From contig JAAHGF010000004.1 of the NCBI GenBank assembly GCA_010672585.1, forward strand, positions 257,580-321,579: DNA of 64,000 nt, written 5' to 3'. The notes beneath the pieces were generated by a model. The model was not told the origin of the DNA. It worked only from the letters and a program-made list of their open reading frames with translations, and searched no databases. Both the position numbers and the translations under genes were made by a program. Below, piece after piece: positions 54,218 to 61,641 of this stretch (its first letter is position 1; each line of letters opens with the position of its first letter). Source of the DNA: Okeania sp. SIO1I7. Its GTDB lineage: Bacteria; Cyanobacteriota; Cyanobacteriia; Cyanobacteriales; Microcoleaceae.

Positions 54218-54964
54218 ATGCAGAAAATGAATTTTGAGATACAACTACCAGAAATCGACAGTGTTCGCAACCTACCCATCCATGAAGAATACTTTTGGTT
54301 TAAGCAAAATGGAACAAAACGCAAACTACGGTTACATGATTATATTGAGGTGTACCAAATTCCCTATCTCTATGAGCATCTGATGGAAAAGTTGGACAGC
54401 AAATCCCATACTGTCCTGACATCTTTATTGGTTGAACAATTTACCCAAGCAGGCGGCACCGTTGAAGACATGGTAGTCCTAGATATCGGTGCGGGAAGTG
54501 GTTGGGTTGGCAAAACTCTAGCTGACTTAGGGGTGAAATCAATTGTGGGAATTGACATTCTTCCTGAAGCAGCACAAGCAGCTCAAAGGCAGTATCCTGG
54601 AGTTTATGAGAACTACTATGCTGAGGACTTGACCAAATTAACGCAAATGACTAAGCAGGCATTAAATCTTCGAGGGTTTAACTGCCTGATTTGTTGTTCA
54701 GCTCTCAGTCAGGGTCATGTTCCTGCTGATGCTTTAAGTGTAGTTTATAATCAGGTTGCCCCTAATGGATTTATTGCCTTCAATGTAGCCCAGTATTTCT
54801 GGGAAGATAATACTGAGACTGGGTTTCGGCAGCAGCACTCTTGGGTAGAAGATCAAGCCATTTTTGAGATTATGCAGATGCACCCCTACCGACACCGATT
54901 TTATACGGACGGACGCCCTCTAGAATATTTAGCCATTGTCGGTCGTAAGCGGTCTAGTTTCTAG
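54218..54964 (+). CDS. WBSCR27-like SAM methyltransferase
   Basis: About 248 aa. The frame opens at GTG 54125, but the paralogous fragment at 53230 begins at the equivalent of ATG 54218, so I take that start. N-terminal ~65 residues (LPIHEEYFWFKQNGTKRKLRL, YEHLMEKLDSKSHTVLTSLL) form a lid shared with the fragment; the SAM site is VVLDIGAGSGWVGKTLADLG, then GIDILPEAAQAA and the motif FNCLICCSALSQGH. It resembles the second domain of the tandem methyltransferase at 34793. Substrate unknown. A stem-loop follows at 54985. Confidence 0.86.
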   Translation: MQKMNFEIQLPEIDSVRNLPIHEEYFWFKQNGTKRKLRLHDYIEVYQIPYLYEHLMEKLDSKSHTVLTSLLVEQFTQAGGTVEDMVVLDIGAGSGWVGKTLADLGVKSIVGIDILPEAAQAAQRQYPGVYENYYAEDLTKLTQMTKQALNLRGFNCLICCSALSQGHVPADALSVVYNQVAPNGFIAFNVAQYFWEDNTETGFRQQHSWVEDQAIFEIMQMHPYRHRFYTDGRPLEYLAIVGRKRSSF

Positions 54965-54984
54965 AAAACTAGCTGTCATAAAGT

Positions 54985-55010
54985 CTCGGTCTCAGTTGGT
55001 TGTGACCGAG
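54985..55010 (+). terminator. Stem-loop after methyltransferase gene
   Basis: 7-bp stem ctcggtc / gaccgag with a 12-base loop, 20 bp after the stop. No strong T-run follows. Confidence 0.4.
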
Positions 55011-55188
55011 GATTAATTAAACCTGAAGAAATAGACAATTAGTTACTCAAGCATAATTTTGTTAAAGCTTGGGGCTATCAACAGTATTAAAATAATTGGA
55101 CAAAATTTAACATAAATAGACATTTACTGTGATATACTAAGTTTATGTCTAACTTATTAACTATATATGAAACATTTGCGTTAGCAAA

Positions 55189-55269
55189 TGTAGTCAATGC
55201 GGTTTTGAAACTGACAGAGATTTTAACGCTGCTATCAACCTGAAAAAACTATGTGTATCAGTAGCTTGA
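55189..55269 (+). pseudogene. tnpB C-terminal remnant, subfamily 1
   Basis: 26 codons: CSQCGFETDRDFNAAINLKK then LCVSVA and stop. This is the second zinc-ribbon half and last RuvC motif (D-R-D-x-N-A-A-x-N) of an IS200/IS605-type TnpB. Nothing upstream is recognisable as TnpB. Confidence 0.8.
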
Positions 55270-55424
55270 GTTCCAAGCGAATTGAAGCCTGTGGAGAAGA
55301 TAAGTTACAGACTGCGGTCGGTGGTCTTCTGTGTTTGCGCAGCATTGCGTCAGCAAAGCAGGAAGCTAGCTCCAAAGCTCATGCAATCGTGTATGGGTAA
55401 GTTTGGGTAAGTTTAGTAGAACGG
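55270..55424 (+). ncRNA. omegaRNA-like right-end region after tnpB tail
   Basis: It directly follows the tnpB tail, as omegaRNAs do, and is conserved with 29421-29571 although non-coding. A 'gggtaagttt' unit is duplicated near the end (55394-55413). Assignment as guide RNA is inference from position and conservation. Confidence 0.5.
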
Positions 55425-56066
55425 ATACCTTCTGTCAGACTACGGCGTTAGTTATGACTTTTATATTAATAAGAAAATAGGGAATAGGGAATAGGGAACA
55501 GGGAGGAGGAATTGATAATTTATAGATAATAATTGATTCTATTTTTAATTTTTGGAGATGTCTATTCAACCAGACATGATATAAGTTCTGATTGATCATG
55601 TAAATATAGTTGTACTAATTTTACGATCATTTCACTACTCTTATTCCGGCGTTGCACAGTGACGAATGATTTTATATTTTTGATGAACAAGATTTTGGAT
55701 TTGATAATTGCTAGAATAATTAATTAATGGTTTTTTTTAGTCAAAGTCTAAACTAATTTTTGGCAATATCATTCTATAATGTGCAACCCCCTTATTCCAG
55801 CTAAGTGTAGCCATCACATACAGTAGTCACTAGTTATTTCAGTTCTCAGTTAGCCTGCTAAGGTCGGAGCTACGCTAACAGTTATCAGTACCTCTGCAAT
55901 AAGGAGGCTTGAAATATGGAATCTTCTTTTTTTATCCTCTTATAAAGAAGAGGCGTAATTACCCAAATTTTTCGGTGAAGAAGCAATCAGTCAAATCCAT
56001 TCAGGAGCATTGACTTAATCAGAGAATAACGATATAATACGTATTTAAGCATACTTTTTGAGAAAT

Positions 56067-56135
56067 GCGGTTGGCTTGACCGTTGATACCTGTGGACGGA
56101 GTGCTGCTGACAGTTCCGGTGGAAGCAGGAAGTAA
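56067..56135 (+). pseudogene. tnpB tail remnant, subfamily 2
   Basis: Last 22 codons of a TnpB-like tail (AVGLTVDTCGRSAADSSGGS then RK and stop), nearly the same as the end of the remnant at 31589. Its downstream sequence (56136-56185) is the uninterrupted version of the region around 31235-31393 on the other strand and serves as an empty site for a MITE and a GC-rich insert. Confidence 0.8.
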
Positions 56136-56498
56136 ACATTAAAATGTCACTAATTATGACGTTTTATATCGGTTTTATGAAGCAGTATATCCTGCCCATA
56201 TAATTTGAGGTGTTAGTATTTATTATACCCATCATCAGGAAATCAGGTATAGCAATACTTTTGATAATTGGTATTAATTACTAGGGATTATACAAACAAT
56301 CAATCTATTCTTGTTTGAACTCCCTGGTCTGAAATCTTGTTGTATAGTTAGGGAAAAAATTCCTCCGATAATACAAGAGTGACATTCTATGAAGTTTTCC
56401 TACTTATATACAGTATATAATCCTTCCTTTGTGTTGAGTTGTCAGTTTTAAATCATCAAATAAGTGCTTGCACGGATTGATAATATGAGAACAAAAAG

Positions 56499-56816
56499 TT
56501 AGTTTACTACCTGGCTATAGTTAACATTTTTCACATTCTGCTTAATATTAAATTTTCTGTCTAGTCCAGTAAGTTCTAGATAATATTTAACTGGATCGTT
56601 CAAATTTATTAGATATAAGTTACAACCATTTTTCTTTGCTATACGATGTAATGTTACCAAAGTCACTAATCCATAATTATTAATGGAATGGATAGTCGCA
56701 AGGTCTACTACACAGCAATGCTCTGAGCTATTAGCTAGAATTTGTTTCAACTTCTGTTGTAGCAGAGAACTCTTTTTTTTGTTAAAATAACCTAAAGGAC
56801 GAATTAAGAGAGCCAT
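56499..56816 (-). CDS. STAS-domain (anti-sigma antagonist-like) protein
   Basis: 105 aa, a single STAS domain: CCVVDLATIHSINNYGLVTL corresponds to the conserved strand-loop-helix around the phosphorylatable Ser of SpoIIAA-like antagonists, followed by KKNGCNLYLINLNDPVKYYLELTGL. The Ser that is normally in D-S-S-G is replaced (INNYG), so classical regulation by serine phosphorylation looks unlikely. In cyanobacteria STAS proteins act in partner-switching with RsbW-type kinases and phosphatases; no partner is in this window. ATG 56816 with a typical AT-rich upstream region. Confidence 0.87.
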   Translation of the reverse strand: MALLIRPLGYFNKKKSSLLQQKLKQILANSSEHCCVVDLATIHSINNYGLVTLVTLHRIAKKNGCNLYLINLNDPVKYYLELTGLDRKFNIKQNVKNVNYSQVVN

Positions 56817-57123
56817 GATTTTTTCCTATGTTGCTAATTTGAAATACAAGGTAATTATCTGATATTTTTATGTAGTTAGTAAGTGATTTCCATAAGTATA
56901 ATTTAGTGATAAAATTAAGTTTGATTAGTGATAAAATTAAGTTTGGTTAGTGATACTTATGTTGACTAACTAATGATATAGATCACAATTGATATTCAGC
57001 CGGAAGAAGAAAATTTTAATGACTAATATAATCACTAAAATCAAATAATTGCTATAGCAGGGAAAAGGCAACAGTGGGAAAAACATTTCCCTCCGTAAAA
57101 TTCACGATCAGTTGAGAGCTTAA

Positions 57124-57289
57124 TATCATGTCCGGATAATTAGTGATCAAAAAACTTTCTCCTTTTCCTCCTCTTTCTTCTTGCTTCTTTCTTCTTCTTT
57201 CTTCCCTCCTGACTCCTGACTTCTGACTTCTGACTCCTGACTTCTGACTCCTCCGTCATTTATTTATAAGTATTCAACCGGACATGATA
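57124..57289. mobile_element. TATCATGTCCGG-family MITE, complete
   Basis: 166 bp with perfect 12-bp inverted ends (tatcatgtccgg / ccggacatgata) and TAA on both sides (57121-57123, 57290-57292). Interior: gataattagtgat at the left, many 'cttctgactcctgac' units, 'tatttataagtattcaac' at the right. The cleanest copy in the window. Confidence 0.9.
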
Positions 57290-57423
57290 TAACTAATTCT
57301 TTCGCCTGCTATGAATAGCTCAGAAAAGCAAATCAGATAGTGATTTTAGCATTTATATCACAAGGAAGAAGACGTTTAGTTATCTAGGAGAGAAGGAAAA
57401 ATCTTGTATTGCCTGAGTTTTAC

Positions 57424-57545
57424 AGCAGTTTTCCTGCACGGTAGACCACAGTAAGGACATTCCATGGAACGTCCCTACAAGGTTTTGGTTGTGGCGATGT
57501 GGTTCATCAATCAGCAAAAGCGCTGTAAGCTTTTGATATGTCCGC
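57424..57545. repeat. Palindrome element copy 2 (inverted)
   Basis: Reverse-complement relative of about 13410-13500: shared ttccatggaacgtccctac, gatgtggttcatcaat and aaagcgctgt. The central palindrome carries mismatches (gtaaggacattcc on the left arm). Confidence 0.65.
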
Positions 57546-57661
57546 ACCCTTTCCTTCTACTGCTATAGATTTCAGAAACAGAAAATGGCAAAAAATTACA
57601 TTTTTGAGCAAAGAGCAAATAAAAATAAATCGGTAATAGTAGGAGAGTTTCTGGCATGATT

Positions 57662-57753
57662 AGGACTTACGCAGTAGAACGTATTTCCGTCCGAAGCGAC
57701 CCACAGGGAAGCCATCTCAAATACTACTTTTTTGTGCCTCGTGCGTAAGCCCT
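57662..57753. repeat. MITE-like element, aggacttacgca...tgcgtaagccct
   Basis: 92 bp with 12-bp imperfect inverted ends. Single copy in this window. I recall similar aggacttacgca-ended elements as common in cyanobacteria. Confidence 0.55.
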
Positions 57754-58133
57754 GATGATCAAAATCATAAGATATAATAAAAAGAAGATGATCGCATTCT
57801 TTTCCTAACCTCTAGCTCCTCTATGAAAAAGGTTGAGGATATGTGGCAAGAATTTTAGTATTTCATCTCAATACATCTTGTTGGGTTTACCGTTCTTAGA
57901 AACCTACTGAGATCAAGTCACATTAAATTAACCATACCATAGTATCAAGTTTGGATAATTGCTGTTGTTGGCCTCGCTCCACCCAAGTCCGTATTATCAA
58001 TGTATGAAGGCCAATAGCATGGTGGGACTTTTCGCAGATTCAGTTAAAAATTGTCAACGATTGGATAATAATTGCTGAGTTGATGATAGGTTAGAACTTT
58101 AGCTATGAATAGCCAAAAATTGAGGAAAAATCT

Positions 58134-58616
58134 ATGGCAGTGCAACCACCTCCACCTCCATCTATTACTCCACGCCAGATGAATTTGTTGCGGATTGTTG
58201 CTTATATGGCATGGTCTGATGGACAACTGGCAAAAGAAGAAGTGGACTTAATGTTAAATCGATTCAGTAGTCTTTTTGCTACAGGAGATCGACAGCAACA
58301 ACTTCAGGAAGAATTAAGGGATTATTTCATGCAAAATATCCCATTAGGGGAGTCAATTCCTAAATTAGAATCCCAACAAGAACGGGAACTGGTGCTAAAG
58401 TTGGGTTACGAAGTAATTGCTTGTAGTGCTCGTACTCCTGAAGAACCTAATATTAATGAAGATGAGGAAGCTGCTTATGAAAATTTAAAGCAATTGCTGA
58501 ATCTTCCAGGTGATATAGTAGAGCGTATAGAAACTGAGGCCAAAACTGAACTGAATAACCAAGAGGGAATAGTTGAGATGATGACTCGTGGTTTACAGGA
58601 ATTTATGCAAAATTAA
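58134..58616 (+). CDS. terB: TerB-family tellurite resistance protein
   Basis: 160 aa. After a Pro-rich start (PPPPPSITPRQ) the helical TerB fold is clear: NLLRIVAYMAWSDGQLAKEE (the conserved D-G near the first helix pair), then ERELVLKLGYEVIACSA and EAAYENLKQLLNLP. TerB is an acidic cytosolic protein linked to tellurite and membrane stress and is thought to work with TerC and TerD types; a terD gene lies at 52141. Stem-loop downstream at 58664 suggests a single-gene transcript. Biochemical activity of the family is not settled. Confidence 0.88.
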   Translation: MAVQPPPPPSITPRQMNLLRIVAYMAWSDGQLAKEEVDLMLNRFSSLFATGDRQQQLQEELRDYFMQNIPLGESIPKLESQQERELVLKLGYEVIACSARTPEEPNINEDEEAAYENLKQLLNLPGDIVERIETEAKTELNNQEGIVEMMTRGLQEFMQN

Positions 58617-58663
58617 TGGATTGATGGTCAATGTAGCAACTCATCTGTTGTTATTTTATTTAT

Positions 58664-58703
58664 CCTTCTTTTACCTTTTCTACAAGATTAAAGTAAAAGA
58701 AGG
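58664..58703 (+). terminator. Stem-loop after terB
   Basis: 11-bp perfect inverted repeat ccttcttttac / gtaaaagaagg with an 18-base loop, 48 bp after the terB stop. No trailing T-run. Confidence 0.4.
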
Positions 58704-58959
58704 TATGTCTCTGATTATTTGCATTATTTGAGCAAAATTAAATTAAAAGAAAGTTTAGATTATTACTGTATAAAACTTAATAGCTTGAGAATATCTAGAT
58801 ACCAAATCCGCCTTAGTAACAGGGTACTTGAAAAAGTTGTAGCCTCTGCATATACATAGTATTTGTGAATAGTACAAGCCTTATTTTATACCCTGATTTG
58901 ATATTAGCTGACAATTTCGTTAGACTACTACCGATTCCCCGACTCTTGTAAAAATTTAT

Positions 58960-59074
58960 CGGCGTTGGTGAATCAAGCTATGAAACCTAAATTTTGCCAA
59001 ATATAAAATGCTTTTCAGTTAATAGTTTGGCAATTGTCATTAAAGCACAATCATAGCCACGCATCACCAACGCC
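58960..59074. repeat. MITE-like element, cggcgttggtga...tcaccaacgcc
   Basis: Inverted ends cggcgttggtga / tcaccaacgcc, followed by aatttatctaataccaaa. The same ends and the same trailing 'tttatctaatacc' occur at about 23141-23375, where another element is nested inside. Confidence 0.6.
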
Positions 59075-59122
59075 AATTTATCTAATACCAAATCCAGTTT
59101 AGCTAGACCGCAAATAAGTCAC

Positions 59123-59677
59123 CTACAATCCATGTTTTTGGGAAATCATACCTGTTTGACGTGCATAGGCAAAAAGACCACCAGCATCAATGACAGGTTT
59201 TACTTCTCCCAAAGACTTCAACTGATAAGTTTTACCAAGAGTATGATTAGTTAACTGATTTTCTTCAAAATCAATAGTAACTTCCTGACCAGTTTCAAAT
59301 AACTCACATAGGCGATCGACAGACTCCCAAGGATATAACTCCCCGGTCGCCGAACAATTACGAAAAAAGATGCGAGCATAAGATTGAGAAACTACTGCTT
59401 GGACACCAGAAGCACCCAAGGCGATGGGTGCGTGTTCTCGCGAAGAACCACAACCAAAGTTTTCTCCAGCCACAATTATTGGATAATGGGTTTTCATTTC
59501 TCCCGGTGAGATAAACTTACCGTAGCGATCGGGCAACCCACATAGAGCATAACTACCTAACTTTTCATATTCATCTGGTTTGGAAGGAACCAAAGTCAGG
59601 TACTCGGCGGGAATAATTTGGTCGGTATCAATATTGTCATCTACTACAAATATTTTGCCACTTAGGGATTGGGCCAT
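59123..59677 (-). CDS. leuD: 3-isopropylmalate dehydratase small subunit
   Basis: Leucine synthesis: with LeuC isomerises 2-isopropylmalate to 3-isopropylmalate. 184 aa from ATG 59677; an upstream ATG at 59728 would add 17 residues with no family likeness, derived partly from IS right-end-like DNA. Seen: GKIFVVDDNIDTDQIIPAEY, GENFGCGSSREHAPIAL (substrate loop), SYARIFFRNC and a C-terminal VKPVIDAGGLFAYAR. Ribosome site aggaa before 59677. leuC is not in this window. Confidence 0.95.
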   Translation of the reverse strand: MAQSLSGKIFVVDDNIDTDQIIPAEYLTLVPSKPDEYEKLGSYALCGLPDRYGKFISPGEMKTHYPIIVAGENFGCGSSREHAPIALGASGVQAVVSQSYARIFFRNCSATGELYPWESVDRLCELFETGQEVTIDFEENQLTNHTLGKTYQLKSLGEVKPVIDAGGLFAYARQTGMISQKHGL

Positions 59678-59694
59678 AATCAATTTCCTGTTTT

Positions 59695-59720
59695 CCGTTC
59701 TACTGAACTTATCCAAACTT
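59695..59720 (-). repeat. IS right-end scrap upstream of leuD
   Basis: On the minus strand this reads aagtttggataagttcagta then gaacgg, matching the last 25 bases of the omegaRNA-like region at 55270-55424. It sits immediately upstream of the leuD start. Confidence 0.45.
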
Positions 59721-60099
59721 ACCGTCAATCCTATCCGTTTTCAAGGAGAGGTAATTGTTAATTATTAATTATTAATTATTAATTGTTGAACCCTCTATGT
59801 CGCAAATTTTAACATAGGACTTTTAACTTTAAGTAGCTAATACCGTAGACCTCTTGCAGAATTACTAGACTTCACTATAGTTGCCGGAAAAGTAGAACAG
59901 AAAAGAGAAAAAAAAGGATGAGAACAGATTTAATTTTTCTTTATATTAGGAATAGGAAGTGTATTGTACAACTTTACTGTTAATTAGAAGCTACTCATAT
60001 TAATGAAACGGCCAGTCGATCGGTACAGCCAAGGTTTTATAGTGGGAATTAAATTATGCAAGGAATATCTTTTATTAATTGATAATGGATAATGGATAA

Positions 60100-60229
60100 T
60101 TACCTCTGGTTAAGACCGTTACGGAATAGAAGATAAGGAAATATTATTTCTTTATTTTCCCCTTGAAAGGGGAGGCAGAGTAATCTGAATTATTTAATTA
60201 ATCATTAATCATTATTAATTATTCGGTAA
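60100..60229. repeat. MITE-like element, ttacctctgg...ggtaa
   Basis: Uninterrupted relative of 42899-43103: shared tacctctggtta, gaccgttacggaat, ggaaatattatttctt and aaaggggagg...ttcggtaa. Confidence 0.7.
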
Positions 60230-60411
60230 AAAATTCTAACTCTTTCCCTATCTACATCTCCAGAAAAAGATATAAAGCTATTTATATTTGATTCGATTTT
60301 ATTGCTTTATTTTGGGTAATAATTGTGAAGTCTGACCAAGAAAGTTTAGACAAATTAAAAATCATATTTAACTATCTAAGTTAACTATTAAATCAATTGC
60401 AGTAACTACCA

Positions 60412-61287
60412 ATGACAGATCAAATTAACGATATATTTATACAGGCACGTCAAGGAAGTGTGGCAGCTATTATTCAAGTTCTTAATCAACAGCTTGCTAC
60501 ATTAGATGTAAGAATTAGAGCTATATTTTCTGATGGTGTTTTACAGCTTTTATGCGAAGCACCCCAGATTGAACAGTTGGAACAGTCTAACCTTGTACAG
60601 CAAGTTAAGCATACTCTCGAAGATATCTCACCTCGTAATATCCGAAAAGTAAATATTAATAGTAGAATTGTCCAAGAACAGCAATTACTATGGCTGGATG
60701 AAATTACTAAAGACCCAAAAGATAAGTTGCTCTGGTCTCAACAAATTACTTTGGCTAGGCCCAATATTTTTAAACAAATAGCACGTCATTTTCAGACAAA
60801 TAAGCCTAAACCAATTCCCATATCTCTATCTACAAGTGTTGATCGCGCTCAAATGCAAAAGCAAAATCAATTTCAACTGGGTATGATGGGTGGTTTTTTT
60901 CTAAGTCTGCTGATGTTAGTTTTGGGCATTCAAGTTAATAAATGGCTAAACTTTTCTAGGTTAGATAGAATATCAACTATAGAAAACACAACAGAAAATA
61001 CAACCTTACAGTCTCCTGACTCCACTATTAGAAATTTAGAGGATACTATAGCTGAGTCGAAAGAAGCTTTTGCTCAAGCGGTACGACTTGCTCAAGAAGC
61101 TGCTGCTGATGGTAAAACAGCTCAGTCCCAGGAGGAGTGGATGGCGATCGCCTCCAAATGGCAACAGGCATCACAACTAATGGCCTCTGTTTCTCCAAAT
61201 TATTCACGCTATGATGTGGCAGTCAATAGGGCTGAACTTTATCAAAAATACAGCGATATAGCTAAACAAGAAGCTGACAAAAGATAA
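60412..61287 (+). CDS. Uncharacterised single-pass membrane protein
   Basis: 291 aa, no family name recalled, though this architecture seems conserved in cyanobacteria. The N-terminal ~120 residues form an alpha/beta-looking domain (VAAIIQVLNQQLATLDVRI, LQLLCEAPQIEQ), a basic linker follows, then one membrane helix about 156-174 (MGGFFLSLLMLVLGIQV). The C-terminal part (about 205-291) is Glu/Ala-rich and predicted helical, with AFAQAVRLAQEAAADGKTAQSQEEW and ASKWQQASQLMASV resembling the tetratricopeptide-like segment seen at the ends of many cyanobacterial membrane proteins. Orientation is not clear. No operon partner. Confidence 0.72.
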   Translation: MTDQINDIFIQARQGSVAAIIQVLNQQLATLDVRIRAIFSDGVLQLLCEAPQIEQLEQSNLVQQVKHTLEDISPRNIRKVNINSRIVQEQQLLWLDEITKDPKDKLLWSQQITLARPNIFKQIARHFQTNKPKPIPISLSTSVDRAQMQKQNQFQLGMMGGFFLSLLMLVLGIQVNKWLNFSRLDRISTIENTTENTTLQSPDSTIRNLEDTIAESKEAFAQAVRLAQEAAADGKTAQSQEEWMAIASKWQQASQLMASVSPNYSRYDVAVNRAELYQKYSDIAKQEADKR

Positions 61288-61639
61288 GAAATTATCTATT
61301 TATTTCTGTATCATTTGTATCATTTTTTTTCCAAATTCAAAAAATAACCCTTTCCTAAAACCCACATTCCGCACTTCAACTTGTAACATGAAAATTAGTA
61401 TAAAATCCGTAGCTTGTTTAAGTATTTATACTATATAAATTATCTTCATTTACCTTGATCGGGAGTCAAATTCTCAGTTAAATATTCAGCATAAATACTT
61501 ACTGAATCGTTGATTCCTATTGACCACTATAATTTTCTTCTTACTTTTGACCTTTGACTTCTTACTTTTGACTTCTTACTTTTGACTTTTGACTTTTGAC
61601 TTATATTTTTATGCTACGTTTTGTCGTGCGGAATGTAGG
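61288..61639. other. Intergenic region filled by a MITE-like element
   Basis: No gene. Between two convergent genes; mostly the ACCCACATTCCGCAC-ended element at 61360-61641. Confidence 0.55.
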
Positions 61640-61641
61640 CT
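61360..61641. repeat. MITE-like element with ACCCACATTCCGCAC ends, copy 2
   Basis: Left end acccacattccgcact, right end gtgcggaatgtaggct. Interior 'cttacttttgactt' tandems and 'aaatacttactgaatcgttg', the latter also as a loose fragment near 42778. Its right end overlaps the SIS gene stop. Confidence 0.6.

Larger units (their letters stand above)
54965..56498. other. 1.5-kb gene-poor region with IS remnants
   Basis: No intact gene. It holds two tnpB tails with their right ends (55189-55424 and 56067-56190), a TATCATGTCCGG-type right end (55570-55581, ccagacatgata then taa) and hairpin fragments. It appears to be a graveyard of IS200/IS605-type elements. Confidence 0.6.
56817..58133. other. 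1.3-kb intergenic region with several small elements
   Basis: No gene. It contains a tandem 'gtgataaaattaagttt' pair at about 56907-56945, a complete TATCATGTCCGG-family MITE (57124-57289), the inverted palindrome element (57424-57545) and an aggacttacgca-ended element (57662-57753). Confidence 0.65.
58617..59122. other. Intergenic region between terB and leuD
   Basis: No gene. It holds the stem-loop at 58664 and the cggcgttggtga-ended element at 58960-59074; the rest is AT-rich and unassigned. Confidence 0.5.
59678..60411. other. Intergenic region between leuD and the following gene
   Basis: No gene. It contains an IS scrap, a heptamer run (about 59757-59786) next to gaggtaattg, and a MITE-like element (60100-60229). 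Confidence 0.55.

Noticed and set aside
55145-55240. Short frame starting atgtctaac as a possible gene
   Set aside because: Only about 30 codons; the adjacent frame encodes the tnpB tail, which explains the sequence.
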